Of a DNA stretch of 64,000 bases, positions 52,356 to 59,457 are shown one piece after another. This DNA is from CAKRJP01 sp963634745 (lineage in GTDB: Bacteria > Bacillota > Clostridia > Lachnospirales > Lachnospiraceae). Where the stretch lies: NCBI GenBank assembly GCA_963634745.1, contig CAVHCX010000001.1:124001-188000 (forward strand), written 5' to 3'. Within the stretch, counting starts at the first letter, position 1, and every line of letters starts with the position of its first letter. The notes beneath the pieces are model-generated. The model made no database searches. It had not been told where the DNA came from and saw nothing but the letters and a program-made list of their open reading frames with translations. A program made the translations under genes and the position numbers.

Positions 52356-53192
52356 TTAACACTTCTTCGAATCATCTCTGAACTCTTTTATAAAATGAGC
52401 CCCACCATTTCGCTTATCTTCCGGCGGAAGCTTCATATAGTCATTGTAGATCTGTTTTAAATATCCCGGATAATCTTCTACAATCTTGGCCCTTCTTCCG
52501 TTAAATTCATGGTCGATGGTATGTTCAAACAAGTCCCGTTTAAACAAGCCTTTCTCGGGATAAGCCCCGCCATAATTAAAGACATAGCTTTCACCCTTGC
52601 CATTGTACTGGTTCATAAGGGCCCATATTTTATGGATCAAAAAGTCTATCGGCAGGACCTTCACTAAAAGGCGCACTACTTTATAAGGGCCTTTTAAATA
52701 AGCCGGTGCTCCCTCCGGAAGATTGTATCCGCATCGAATGATATATAGGTTTTGAAGAAGTTTTATTTTCTTTCTTAAGGCATTTCTCTTTTTTGCATCA
52801 GCCGGTACGGAATCATAGCAGAAAATATCCACCCAGACACCCTGATGAAATTTTAAATGACTGCAATAGTTCTCACTAAGGAGGGTATCCTTCCTCCGGA
52901 TTTTCGCAAAAATCAGGCCGCAGCTTTTATCCGTGCGAAAATCCTGATACAAAAATCTGGATGTGTCAAGGTCCCTCTTACAGCATTCATAAAATTTATT
53001 ATATTCTTCCCTAAGCATCGCAAGGTCAATATCATCATCCCAGGGGATCATGCCATTGTGGCGAACGGCGCCTAAGCAGCTCCCGCCCTCCAGATTATAT
53101 TTGATCTGATTTTTCTCACAAATTCGAATAATTTCATCAAGGATCTCTAATTCAATCTCCTGAATCCGCTGTAAATTGTATCCGTTACTCAT
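52356..53192 (-). CDS. LicD/fukutin family phosphotransferase
   Basis: A 278-residue LicD-type protein. The active-site region YNLEGGSCLGAVRHNGMIPWDDDIDLAM (about 36-60) has the DDDID metal motif. LicD enzymes move phosphocholine or similar phospho-alcohols from a CDP donor onto glycans; human FKTN and FKRP of the same superfamily transfer ribitol phosphate from CDP-ribitol. Since a TarI-like gene is next to it, a phospho-polyol decoration is the best guess. No choline uptake or kinase genes are nearby. Its stop lies 15 bases past the ATG chosen for the cytidylyltransferase-side junction. Confidence 0.92.
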   Translation of the reverse strand: MSNGYNLQRIQEIELEILDEIIRICEKNQIKYNLEGGSCLGAVRHNGMIPWDDDIDLAMLREEYNKFYECCKRDLDTSRFLYQDFRTDKSCGLIFAKIRRKDTLLSENYCSHLKFHQGVWVDIFCYDSVPADAKKRNALRKKIKLLQNLYIIRCGYNLPEGAPAYLKGPYKVVRLLVKVLPIDFLIHKIWALMNQYNGKGESYVFNYGGAYPEKGLFKRDLFEHTIDHEFNGRRAKIVEDYPGYLKQIYNDYMKLPPEDKRNGGAHFIKEFRDDSKKC

Positions 53193-53206
53193 AAATTCTT
53201 CCTCTT

Positions 53207-54253
53207 TTAGTTGGCTTTTTTAAAGCGAAACCTTGCCAGGATTGCCGTTCCATTATTTAACAGGAAAATCAGGCTGCGAAATCTTCTCTCATAAAAAAGG
53301 ACCATGGTAAGATAGGTTCTCACATTTATCTTTCGCACCTGCTTTTTCGTGTCTTTTAAAAGCTTCTGATCAAAGAGGGGATGCTTTCTCAAACGGTTCA
53401 AATAAGAGACCTCCTCTTTTAAAGACAGCCTTCCCCTTGCCAAGGCCATATATTTTATCATGGGATAAATATAGGAATTAATCAGGAATATATTCTTCTC
53501 TACATTATCAAGCTTTCCCTGACAGATCCTTGTCATAAATTCGTATTCCAGGTCCATATTGATCAGGTTTTTAAACATATAATCCTTCTTGAAGTTTCTG
53601 GAAGTACTGTGGGCATCCCTCTGTTCCCAAACATAATATTTTTTAGGATTAAAGCCCAAGCTCTGGCTGTGAAGCAAAAATTGGAGGTTAAAGTTTAAGT
53701 CTTCCGATCCATAGCGAAATCTTTCATCATAGCGAATCTGGTACTTTTCAATAATCTCCCGCCGGTAAAGACCTGTCCAAATTGTATCCTCGCAGCGGAT
53801 GTTTTTATAATGCTTATGGAAGTCTTTGCGTTCGATAAACATTCCCTCAAGATCGGTACTGGTCTCCCAGACGCTTCCGTCGTCTCTAAGGATCCGGCGG
53901 ATTCTTCCATATCGCATAAGGTCCACCTGATGGTCTTTGGCCAGCTTATAATTCTCCTTAAGAAGGCCCGGCAAATACTCGTCGTCATTGTCGCAAAATC
54001 CTACATACTCTCCCTTTGCCACAGAAAGACCCGCATTTCTGGCAGAACAAATACCGCCATTCTCTTTATGAACCACTAAAACCTTGGGGTTACTTGCGGC
54101 ATATGCATCACAGATTTTTCCACTGGAATCCTTGCTTCCGTCATCGACAAGAATCAGCTCAAAATCGTCAAAATCCTGGCCCAGCACACTATCTACTGCC
54201 GCAGACAGATACTCTTCTGAATTATATACCGGCATAATTATACTAACCTTCAT
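53207..54253 (-). CDS. Family 2 glycosyltransferase
   Basis: A 348-residue GT2 enzyme with SIIMPVYNSEEYLSAAVDSV, LVDDGSKDSSGKICD, GFCDNDDEYLPG (DXD-type) and a long basic C-terminal region (KKQVRKINVRTYLTMVLFYERRF) that may bind the membrane surface. Similar enzymes extend capsular or wall polysaccharide repeat units. It sits between the LicD gene and another GT2. Confidence 0.9.
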   Translation of the reverse strand: MKVSIIMPVYNSEEYLSAAVDSVLGQDFDDFELILVDDGSKDSSGKICDAYAASNPKVLVVHKENGGICSARNAGLSVAKGEYVGFCDNDDEYLPGLLKENYKLAKDHQVDLMRYGRIRRILRDDGSVWETSTDLEGMFIERKDFHKHYKNIRCEDTIWTGLYRREIIEKYQIRYDERFRYGSEDLNFNLQFLLHSQSLGFNPKKYYVWEQRDAHSTSRNFKKDYMFKNLINMDLEYEFMTRICQGKLDNVEKNIFLINSYIYPMIKYMALARGRLSLKEEVSYLNRLRKHPLFDQKLLKDTKKQVRKINVRTYLTMVLFYERRFRSLIFLLNNGTAILARFRFKKAN

Positions 54254-54297
54254 GCTTTGCTCCCCTTCTATACCTTATTTACTCAAATTTATTTCAA

Positions 54298-55191
54298 TCA
54301 ATGTATCTTTCTGGCAATGGTCTCAAAAGCATGGTAGAGGCGAAGCTTGGACAGAATATAGCGCAGAAAGGCTGCCTTTCCGGGCATTGCCTGGTAGCTT
54401 TTTTTGTACTTTTCACTGCCATTTCTTCTATGGTACTCTAACTGGTAGCCCCAGTCCCGGTACAAGGTGGCTGCAAACTCCGGGATCTCCTTTAATTCCT
54501 TGGCATATTTCTTTTCTAATAGCCGGTAGGCCTTCTCAGCCTTATCAAAGTTTGCGGTAATACTGTCATCCAGGACATAGCAGTCTACCAAGGCTTCCTT
54601 GATAAAATAGACAGAATAGCCCTGCTTTAAAACCTGCAAGGTAAACTCCCAATCTTGAAATCTTGGAAATCGCTCATCAAAGCGCACCTGCTTCAGAACT
54701 TCTTTTTTTATGACAATGGTCTGGGTGCTCACACAATTTTTCAAGAGCACCTGCTTAAATTTATCCTCATATTGATTGAGATCATACTCAGGAATGATGC
54801 AGGTTCCCTTTTGCATTCCGGATTTTCCGATCCTTCGAAAGGAGGAGAAAACCATATCCGCACCTTCCCTCTCAAGGGCTTTGAGGGACTTTTCTAATTT
54901 ATCCGGATGCCAAATATCATCACTGTCATGAAAAGCTACCAGCTCTCCTTTTGCTGCATCAATCCCCTTATTTCGGGCCAGGCAGGCGCCTCCGTTTTTC
55001 TCAGATAAAATCAGGCGAATTCTGGGATCTTCCTCAAGCATAGAGCGAACTACTTCCACAGATCCATCGCCGGAACAATCATCTACAATGATTAATTCCA
55101 AGTCCTTGTAGGTCTGTTTTAAAACACTCTCTGCTGCCTTCCTTATGGTATCTTCTCGATTATAAAGTGGAATAATTACAGATACTAACAT
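54298..55191 (-). CDS. Family 2 glycosyltransferase
   Basis: A 297-residue GT2 enzyme: VIIPLYNREDTIRKAAESVL, IVDDCSGDGSVEV, FHDSDDIWHPDKL (DXD). The acceptor half includes RFDERFPRFQDWEFTLQVL, a frequent GT2 element. Donor not predictable. Its start is only five bases after the stop of the upstream GT2 gene, consistent with co-translation. Confidence 0.9.
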   Translation of the reverse strand: MLVSVIIPLYNREDTIRKAAESVLKQTYKDLELIIVDDCSGDGSVEVVRSMLEEDPRIRLILSEKNGGACLARNKGIDAAKGELVAFHDSDDIWHPDKLEKSLKALEREGADMVFSSFRRIGKSGMQKGTCIIPEYDLNQYEDKFKQVLLKNCVSTQTIVIKKEVLKQVRFDERFPRFQDWEFTLQVLKQGYSVYFIKEALVDCYVLDDSITANFDKAEKAYRLLEKKYAKELKEIPEFAATLYRDWGYQLEYHRRNGSEKYKKSYQAMPGKAAFLRYILSKLRLYHAFETIARKIH

Positions 55192-55195
55192 ACAA

Positions 55196-56107
55196 TCAAT
55201 TCCGCTCCTTCCTAAGTTCCCGGACCAATATTTCCAAAGAACGAATCTGGTGGTCTAGCCAAAGCATTTGCTTGTCTTTTTTCCTGCCGGAAACAGAGTC
55301 CGTGGCAACGTCTTCTAAGTGTCTGATCTTTAATTTTGGATTATAGACAGTCAAAAGATGTTTTCTTCTACACCTAAGATAGAGAAGTTCCTCTTCCTTA
55401 TAGAGAAAGGTATCCGGGAAAAACCCATTATCATAATTTTCTATATACTTAGGAGAAAAAATCAGGCAGCAGCCGTGGAGGACCACATGTTCTCTTCGTT
55501 CATCCAGGCCATCCAGCTTTAAATAAGGTTTATATCTGGAAACTCTTCGATGTCCGGAGATTAAAAGAAAGAAGGACTTTACCTTTCTTCCAAAGAGATA
55601 AAAAGAGTACAAGTGCTTTTTTCTAAGGTTGCGCTCTCTTTTATGGATCCTGATTTCATTTTCAAAAAAAGCAATCCCCGGCATCTTATGGGTTAAAGGC
55701 TGAACCTTCCCCTGATTTAAGAGGATCTTAGGTCCCATGACAGCAAATCCACTTTTTTGATACTCTTCTAAAATGGTCGTAAAAAAATCATCCTGTACTA
55801 ACAAAGTATCATTATTCATAACGCATAGGAAATCACAGTGCGCCTCATTTACAGCATACGCAAATCCCAAATTATTTCCCTTGGCAAAGCCCAAATTCTC
55901 CTCGGCAAGAAGCACCGTTACCATCTCGTCCTTTTCATAGGTCTTAGCCAAATCCTTGCCACTCCCATTGGGAGATGCATTATCTACTACCACAATATGA
56001 TAATCTTTGGCATCTATATGCTCTTTAATAGAATTTACGCAGTCTATGCTTTCTTTTATCGCATTATAATGCAGGATCACAAATCCAATTTTATGATAAT
56101 CAGCCAT
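55196..56107 (-). CDS. Family 2 glycosyltransferase, RfbN/WbbL-like rhamnosyltransferase type
   Basis: A 303-residue GT2 enzyme of the group with GFVILHYNAIKESIDCVNSI, VVVDNASPNGSGK, ENLGFAKGNNLGF and VMNNDTLL (an NXD-type metal motif). Such features are typical of rhamnosyltransferases acting early in repeat-unit synthesis, though the rml genes for dTDP-rhamnose are not in this window. It lies eight bases after the PF11316-like gene. Confidence 0.9.
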   Translation of the reverse strand: MADYHKIGFVILHYNAIKESIDCVNSIKEHIDAKDYHIVVVDNASPNGSGKDLAKTYEKDEMVTVLLAEENLGFAKGNNLGFAYAVNEAHCDFLCVMNNDTLLVQDDFFTTILEEYQKSGFAVMGPKILLNQGKVQPLTHKMPGIAFFENEIRIHKRERNLRKKHLYSFYLFGRKVKSFFLLISGHRRVSRYKPYLKLDGLDERREHVVLHGCCLIFSPKYIENYDNGFFPDTFLYKEEELLYLRCRRKHLLTVYNPKLKIRHLEDVATDSVSGRKKDKQMLWLDHQIRSLEILVRELRKERN

Positions 56108-56115
56108 CTTCTCTC

Positions 56116-56967
56116 CTATTTTTTTATTGACTTCTTTAAGACCTTAATTACTAATCCTATCGTGATCGGAATACTTAAAATCACATTCCTTATGACTCCA
56201 AGGAAGGTCAAGGGCTCTATGTCACAAGAAAAACCGGCAAAAACCTTGGTAGATTTTAGGGCCTTGCCAATATGGAAGGACTGCTGGTTGGCATAGTTTG
56301 TCCCATGAATAATCTCAATCCACATAGGATCCTTATTCTTGCCGTTTAAAGTAACCTTCTCAATTTCCTTTGGAAGCTTGTTATGAGGAAATGAAATAAC
56401 AGTCTTTTCCCAAGTCGGGAGGATCAAAGTGATAAAGTGATTTCCAAACAAATGAAAATTACTATATAATTTTTTCTCTTCCATATATTGCAAGCCATAG
56501 GGAAAGCTTATAAGGACATTGGTCTTGGGATGGCTTTCGTAATACTTATGAATTTCTTCCATCGTATAAATATTCATAGCATCGTCATTGTCAATTCTTG
56601 TGGTGATATAGGCTTTTGCATCTACTTTTCCAATAATTCCCGCCAAGTATGCATCAAAATTATAGGCCTCTTCATCTGTAAGAAATAAGGGACAAAAATT
56701 TGAAAATTCTTCTTTTAATTCCTCCAGCTCTTCTTTGATAAGAGCCGGTGTTGCATTGCTAAAAAGGACCAGCCATTGAAAGTTTTGGTCCGTTTGATTC
56801 TTTAAAGACGGAAAGGTATATTTCCGAAAGAGCTCCATTCGTCTTTTCAAATAATTGATATCCGTCTTAGGATCTACTCCCGTCATACTCTTATTCTTAT
56901 GTCCGGCATAATTGGCCGGTATATTAAAACGGGTGATCACAAAGTGTGCATAATTTTTCTGTGACAT
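56116..56967 (-). CDS. Rhamnosyltransferase-like protein (PF11316 type)
   Basis: A 283-residue protein with HFVITRFNIPAN at the start, YTFPSLKNQTDQNFQWLVLFSNATP, TTRIDNDDAMNIYTMEEI (DXD equivalent) and a C-terminal hydrophobic segment (about 252-275) ending in KKSIKK. This matches the putative rhamnosyl transferase family, a GT2-like group with little biochemistry. The C-terminal helix suggests membrane association. An array of 15-base repeats lies just upstream, before its AAAGGAC ribosome site. Confidence 0.85.
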   Translation of the reverse strand: MSQKNYAHFVITRFNIPANYAGHKNKSMTGVDPKTDINYLKRRMELFRKYTFPSLKNQTDQNFQWLVLFSNATPALIKEELEELKEEFSNFCPLFLTDEEAYNFDAYLAGIIGKVDAKAYITTRIDNDDAMNIYTMEEIHKYYESHPKTNVLISFPYGLQYMEEKKLYSNFHLFGNHFITLILPTWEKTVISFPHNKLPKEIEKVTLNGKNKDPMWIEIIHGTNYANQQSFHIGKALKSTKVFAGFSCDIEPLTFLGVIRNVILSIPITIGLVIKVLKKSIKK

Positions 56968-56981
56968 TCTTAGTCCTTTCT

Positions 56982-57056
56982 ATCTAACTAACAAAAATCT
57001 AACTATCTAAAATCTAACTATCTAAAATCCAACTAACTAGAATCTAACTTTCCAAG
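56982..57056. repeat. Five 15-bp tandem repeats between the flippase and rhamnosyltransferase genes
   Basis: Five successive 15-base units: ATCTAACTAACAAAA, ATCTAACTATCTAAA twice, ATCCAACTAACTAGA and ATCTAACTTTCCAAG. Two units are identical, the others differ at three to six positions. They fill almost the whole 94-base intergenic gap. Every unit carries stop codons, so the array is not coding. No spacers, so not CRISPR. Confidence 0.85.
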
Positions 57057-57061
57057 TTCTC

Positions 57062-58528
57062 TTACCTGCCAAAAGGAAGCTTTTCTTTGCCTGTTTTTAG
57101 GGCTTCCATCATGATCGGATCTTTTAAGAGTAAAAGAAGTACAAAATATCCGCCTCCGCAGATAGCAACTGTCATAAATAATTTCACATAGATGCCAAAG
57201 GTCAAAAGATCTACTCCATACCTTACCAGGAAAAACCATATGGTTGCCAGTAAATACATAGGAAGTCGTCCATACAAAGCCTTGCTATCAAAGAATCGTC
57301 TGGAATATATGGTTAAAACAATAAAAACTACGACCTCCGATAACAAGGTAGCTATGGCCGCTCCTGTAGCTCCCCAGACAGGGATCAAGCTGGCATTGGC
57401 CACCAAGTTAAAGCAGGCTCCCGCAATGGTAGAGACCAGTACATCTTTTTCCTTCTTATAAGGAATACAAATTTGATAAGCCAAAATACGATTCACTGCA
57501 CCTACCACTACTTTTACAGAAAGAATTTTAGCCGCAAGACTTCCTGCCAAAAATTCTTTTCCGCTGAACAAGACAATCAGCCAATCACTGGTACAGATCA
57601 TTCCTATAGACAGAGGCATAGCAATAAAAAACAAAATATTGGCGGAGGTCTTCATTAAATCTCTATATTTATCCTCCAGGTCATTTCCAATATAGTAGGA
57701 AACTCTGGGCAGGATAGTGGATGAGATGGTACTGATCAAGGTGCTGATCACAAGATTAATCTTGGAAGCTGCCGAATAAATTCCGGTAGCCGTATCCCCC
57801 TCCATGGCTCCGATCATGGTCGTATCCATATTCATGTAAATATTGGAAGCTACACTGGTGCCAAAAATTACTAAAATCGGCTTGATATGTTGCCTGTAAT
57901 GATATACATGCTTGGACCTCCAATCCACCAGCTTTCTGGAATGCCAGAGATTTAAGATGGCAGAACCTCCCGAAGAAATCACAGTCAAGGCAGCATACCA
58001 CCTGTAATCTGCCTTATTCCTTACCAAAAGGAAAAGAAGGATCAAGGAAATAAATTGAAATAAGACCGCTCGCAGGGTGATATATCCGTATTCCTCCTGA
58101 ATAATAAACAACCACTCCATGCCGATGGTGGTAAACCAGATCCCCAGGCTAAAGATCATAAGCAAGTCTTTGTATCCATCTAAAATAGGAAAACAAAGAA
58201 AAATGCAAAACAAAATAAAGGCAATCACTGTTGTAAACAAGTTGATTCCCAGCATTTCTTTTGCAAATTGATTGAATTTATTTTTATTATCTCTGATCCG
58301 GGCTCCCTCTCTTACCGCATAGGTACTGACTCCCAATGCCGCAACCAAGGAGAAATAAGAGACAATGGAACTCGCATAATTTACCTTCCCGATTCCATCG
58401 GCCCCTAATACTCTGGAGGCATAGGGAAAAGTGATCAAGGGGAAGAGCACGCTCATAAGGGTTTTAATTCCATTGGCGATCAGATTAAAAGCTACGGATT
58501 TTTCTTTTTTTCTTTTCGTTTCTCTCAT
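57062..58528 (-). CDS. Wzx-type oligosaccharide flippase
   Basis: A 488-residue MOP-superfamily (PST) transporter with about 12-14 membrane helices, expected to flip the undecaprenyl-linked repeat unit to the outer face. Opening FNLIANGIKTLMSVLFPLITFPYASRVLGADGIGKVNYASSIV is split around the diagnostic FPYASRVLG; DTTMIGAMEGDTATGIYSAASK is the other family feature. It is the first gene of the glycan island. The ATG at 58528 has no visible Shine-Dalgarno; instead a possible 8-codon leader ends on it with an ATGA overlap. Confidence 0.93.
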   Translation of the reverse strand: MRETKRKKEKSVAFNLIANGIKTLMSVLFPLITFPYASRVLGADGIGKVNYASSIVSYFSLVAALGVSTYAVREGARIRDNKNKFNQFAKEMLGINLFTTVIAFILFCIFLCFPILDGYKDLLMIFSLGIWFTTIGMEWLFIIQEEYGYITLRAVLFQFISLILLFLLVRNKADYRWYAALTVISSGGSAILNLWHSRKLVDWRSKHVYHYRQHIKPILVIFGTSVASNIYMNMDTTMIGAMEGDTATGIYSAASKINLVISTLISTISSTILPRVSYYIGNDLEDKYRDLMKTSANILFFIAMPLSIGMICTSDWLIVLFSGKEFLAGSLAAKILSVKVVVGAVNRILAYQICIPYKKEKDVLVSTIAGACFNLVANASLIPVWGATGAAIATLLSEVVVFIVLTIYSRRFFDSKALYGRLPMYLLATIWFFLVRYGVDLLTFGIYVKLFMTVAICGGGYFVLLLLLKDPIMMEALKTGKEKLPFGR

Positions 58529-58551
58529 ATAGTTAAGCTTAATTTTTTCAT
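58525..58551 (-). CDS. Possible 8-codon leader peptide before the flippase
   Basis: ATG at 58551 reads MKKLSLTI and stops with a TGA that overlaps the flippase ATG (ATGA). The sequence before it is purine-rich (AAAAGAAAAG), a weak ribosome site. Since the flippase itself lacks a Shine-Dalgarno, translation could be coupled to this leader. Short ORFs arise by chance, so confidence is low. Confidence 0.3.
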   Translation of the reverse strand: MKKLSLTI

Positions 58552-58576
58552 CTTTTCTTTTATTTACACAGCTGTC

Positions 58577-58605
58577 ATTATACCACTATCTGGTAGGCAG
58601 AGCAA
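58577..58605 (-). promoter_or_regulatory. Promoter of the glycan island
   Basis: On the minus strand TTGCTC (58605-58600) is 17 bases from a perfect TATAAT (58582-58577). It lies between the rpmB terminator and the flippase and is the only clear promoter for the 13-gene run. Confidence 0.75.
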
Positions 58606-58662
58606 CCATTCCCAAATAGCTGCCCATGATGTAGCCCTAAAATCAAAATATCTCCGGGCATG

Positions 58663-58698
58663 AAAAAAGCTCAGATTTCATTCACATGAAACCTGAGC
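58663..58698 (-). terminator. Intrinsic terminator of rpmB
   Basis: On the minus strand GCTCAGGTTTCA (58698-58687) pairs with TGAAATCTGAGC (58680-58669) with one mismatch, followed by six T. It lies 11 bases after the rpmB stop. Confidence 0.9.
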
Positions 58699-58708
58699 TC
58701 ACCATTCA

Positions 58709-58897
58709 TTAAGCACGCTCAACTTTTCCGGCTCTTAAGCAAGAAGTACAAACATACATCTTCTTTGTAGCACCGTTATCAGCTTTAACACGAACTGACT
58801 TTACATTAGATTTCCACATCTTTGGTGTTTTTCTATGAGAGTGGCTAACACTGTTTCCAAAGTGAGCACCCTTTTCGCAAATAGCACATTTTGCCAT
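58709..58897 (-). CDS. rpmB: 50S ribosomal protein L28
   Basis: A 62-residue L28: MAKCAICEKGAHFGNSVSHSH, then KSVRVKADNGATKKMYVCTSCLRAGKV. It keeps the four-cysteine zinc-binding form (CAIC and CTSC), the C+ type of the protein. It stabilises the large subunit. The ribosome site TTAGGAGGTGCAGTC is strong. It is transcribed alone, with its own promoter and terminator, and lies next to the glycan island. Confidence 0.98.
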   Translation of the reverse strand: MAKCAICEKGAHFGNSVSHSHRKTPKMWKSNVKSVRVKADNGATKKMYVCTSCLRAGKVERA

Positions 58898-58924
58898 GAC
58901 TGCACCTCCTAACGTCCTACTATC

Positions 58925-58940
58925 GTCTGTCTTTACAGAC
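58925..58940 (-). promoter_or_regulatory. Hairpin in the rpmB leader
   Basis: GTCTGT and ACAGAC form a perfect six-pair stem with a four-base loop in the 5' leader of rpmB, between the promoter and the ribosome site. It may be an autoregulatory or mRNA-stabilising element; no named ribosomal-protein leader motif is recognised. Confidence 0.45.
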
Positions 58941-58954
58941 TCACAACATAGGTT

Positions 58955-58983
58955 ATTGTATCAGATTATTTTCAGGAATGCAA
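58955..58983 (-). promoter_or_regulatory. Promoter of rpmB
   Basis: On the minus strand TTGCAT (58983-58978) is 17 bases from TACAAT (58960-58955). The expected leader is about 50 bases long. Confidence 0.8.
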
Positions 58984-59036
58984 GAACTATTTTCTTAGTT
59001 ATCATAGTTTTTTTGCATTTCTTAATCTTTCAAAAA

Positions 59037-59441
59037 TTATGCCTGATCTGCAGAATCTAAGATGTCATTCACATCCTCTTCCGTCAGTTCATCAGATCCT
59101 CCGCCGGAGAAACTACTGGTCACCTTATCTACCACGTCAGGAACCATATCCAAAATCTTGGTAATGGTATCTTGATTCTTAATATTGACAAGACGTGTGC
59201 TTCCGTTTTGAATTACAAGCACGGCACTCGGAGTCATCTTTCCACCAATACCGCCGGCTCCTTTTTCTTTTTTGTCCTCGGTAAATGCACCTGCTCCGAT
59301 TGCAAACGAAACATCCATCAAGGGCAGAATAATGGTATTCCCAATATGGATCGCATCTCCTACGACTGTTTTCGAAGAGATTACTCCATTCATTCCGGAA
59401 AACAGTGCTTCCACTGTTCCTTTAAAATTATTCTCAGCCAT
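59037..59441 (-). CDS. ytfJ: Sporulation protein GerW/YtfJ
   Basis: A 134-residue YtfJ/GerW family protein, needed in Bacillus for normal spore germination through SleB localisation. The conserved part is VVGDAIHIGNTIILPLMDVSFAIGAG, then GGIGGKMTPSAVLVIQNGSTRLVNI. The presence of YtfJ with the DUF2953 gene (YtfI) 16 bases upstream argues for a spore former, although family members also occur in non-sporulating lineages. In many clostridia this pair lies next to scpAB; here scpAB is 20 kb away. Confidence 0.94.
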   Translation of the reverse strand: MAENNFKGTVEALFSGMNGVISSKTVVGDAIHIGNTIILPLMDVSFAIGAGAFTEDKKEKGAGGIGGKMTPSAVLVIQNGSTRLVNIKNQDTITKILDMVPDVVDKVTSSFSGGGSDELTEEDVNDILDSADQA

Positions 59442-59457
59442 CTAATTATCCTCCTGT

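Noticed and set aside
56982..57056. CRISPR-like repeat array
   Set aside because: Units are contiguous 15-mers with no spacers and no cas genes nearby; it is a simple tandem repeat.
45607..58528. Mobile element or prophage carrying the glycan genes
   Set aside because: No integrase, transposase, tRNA target or terminal repeats were seen at either border.
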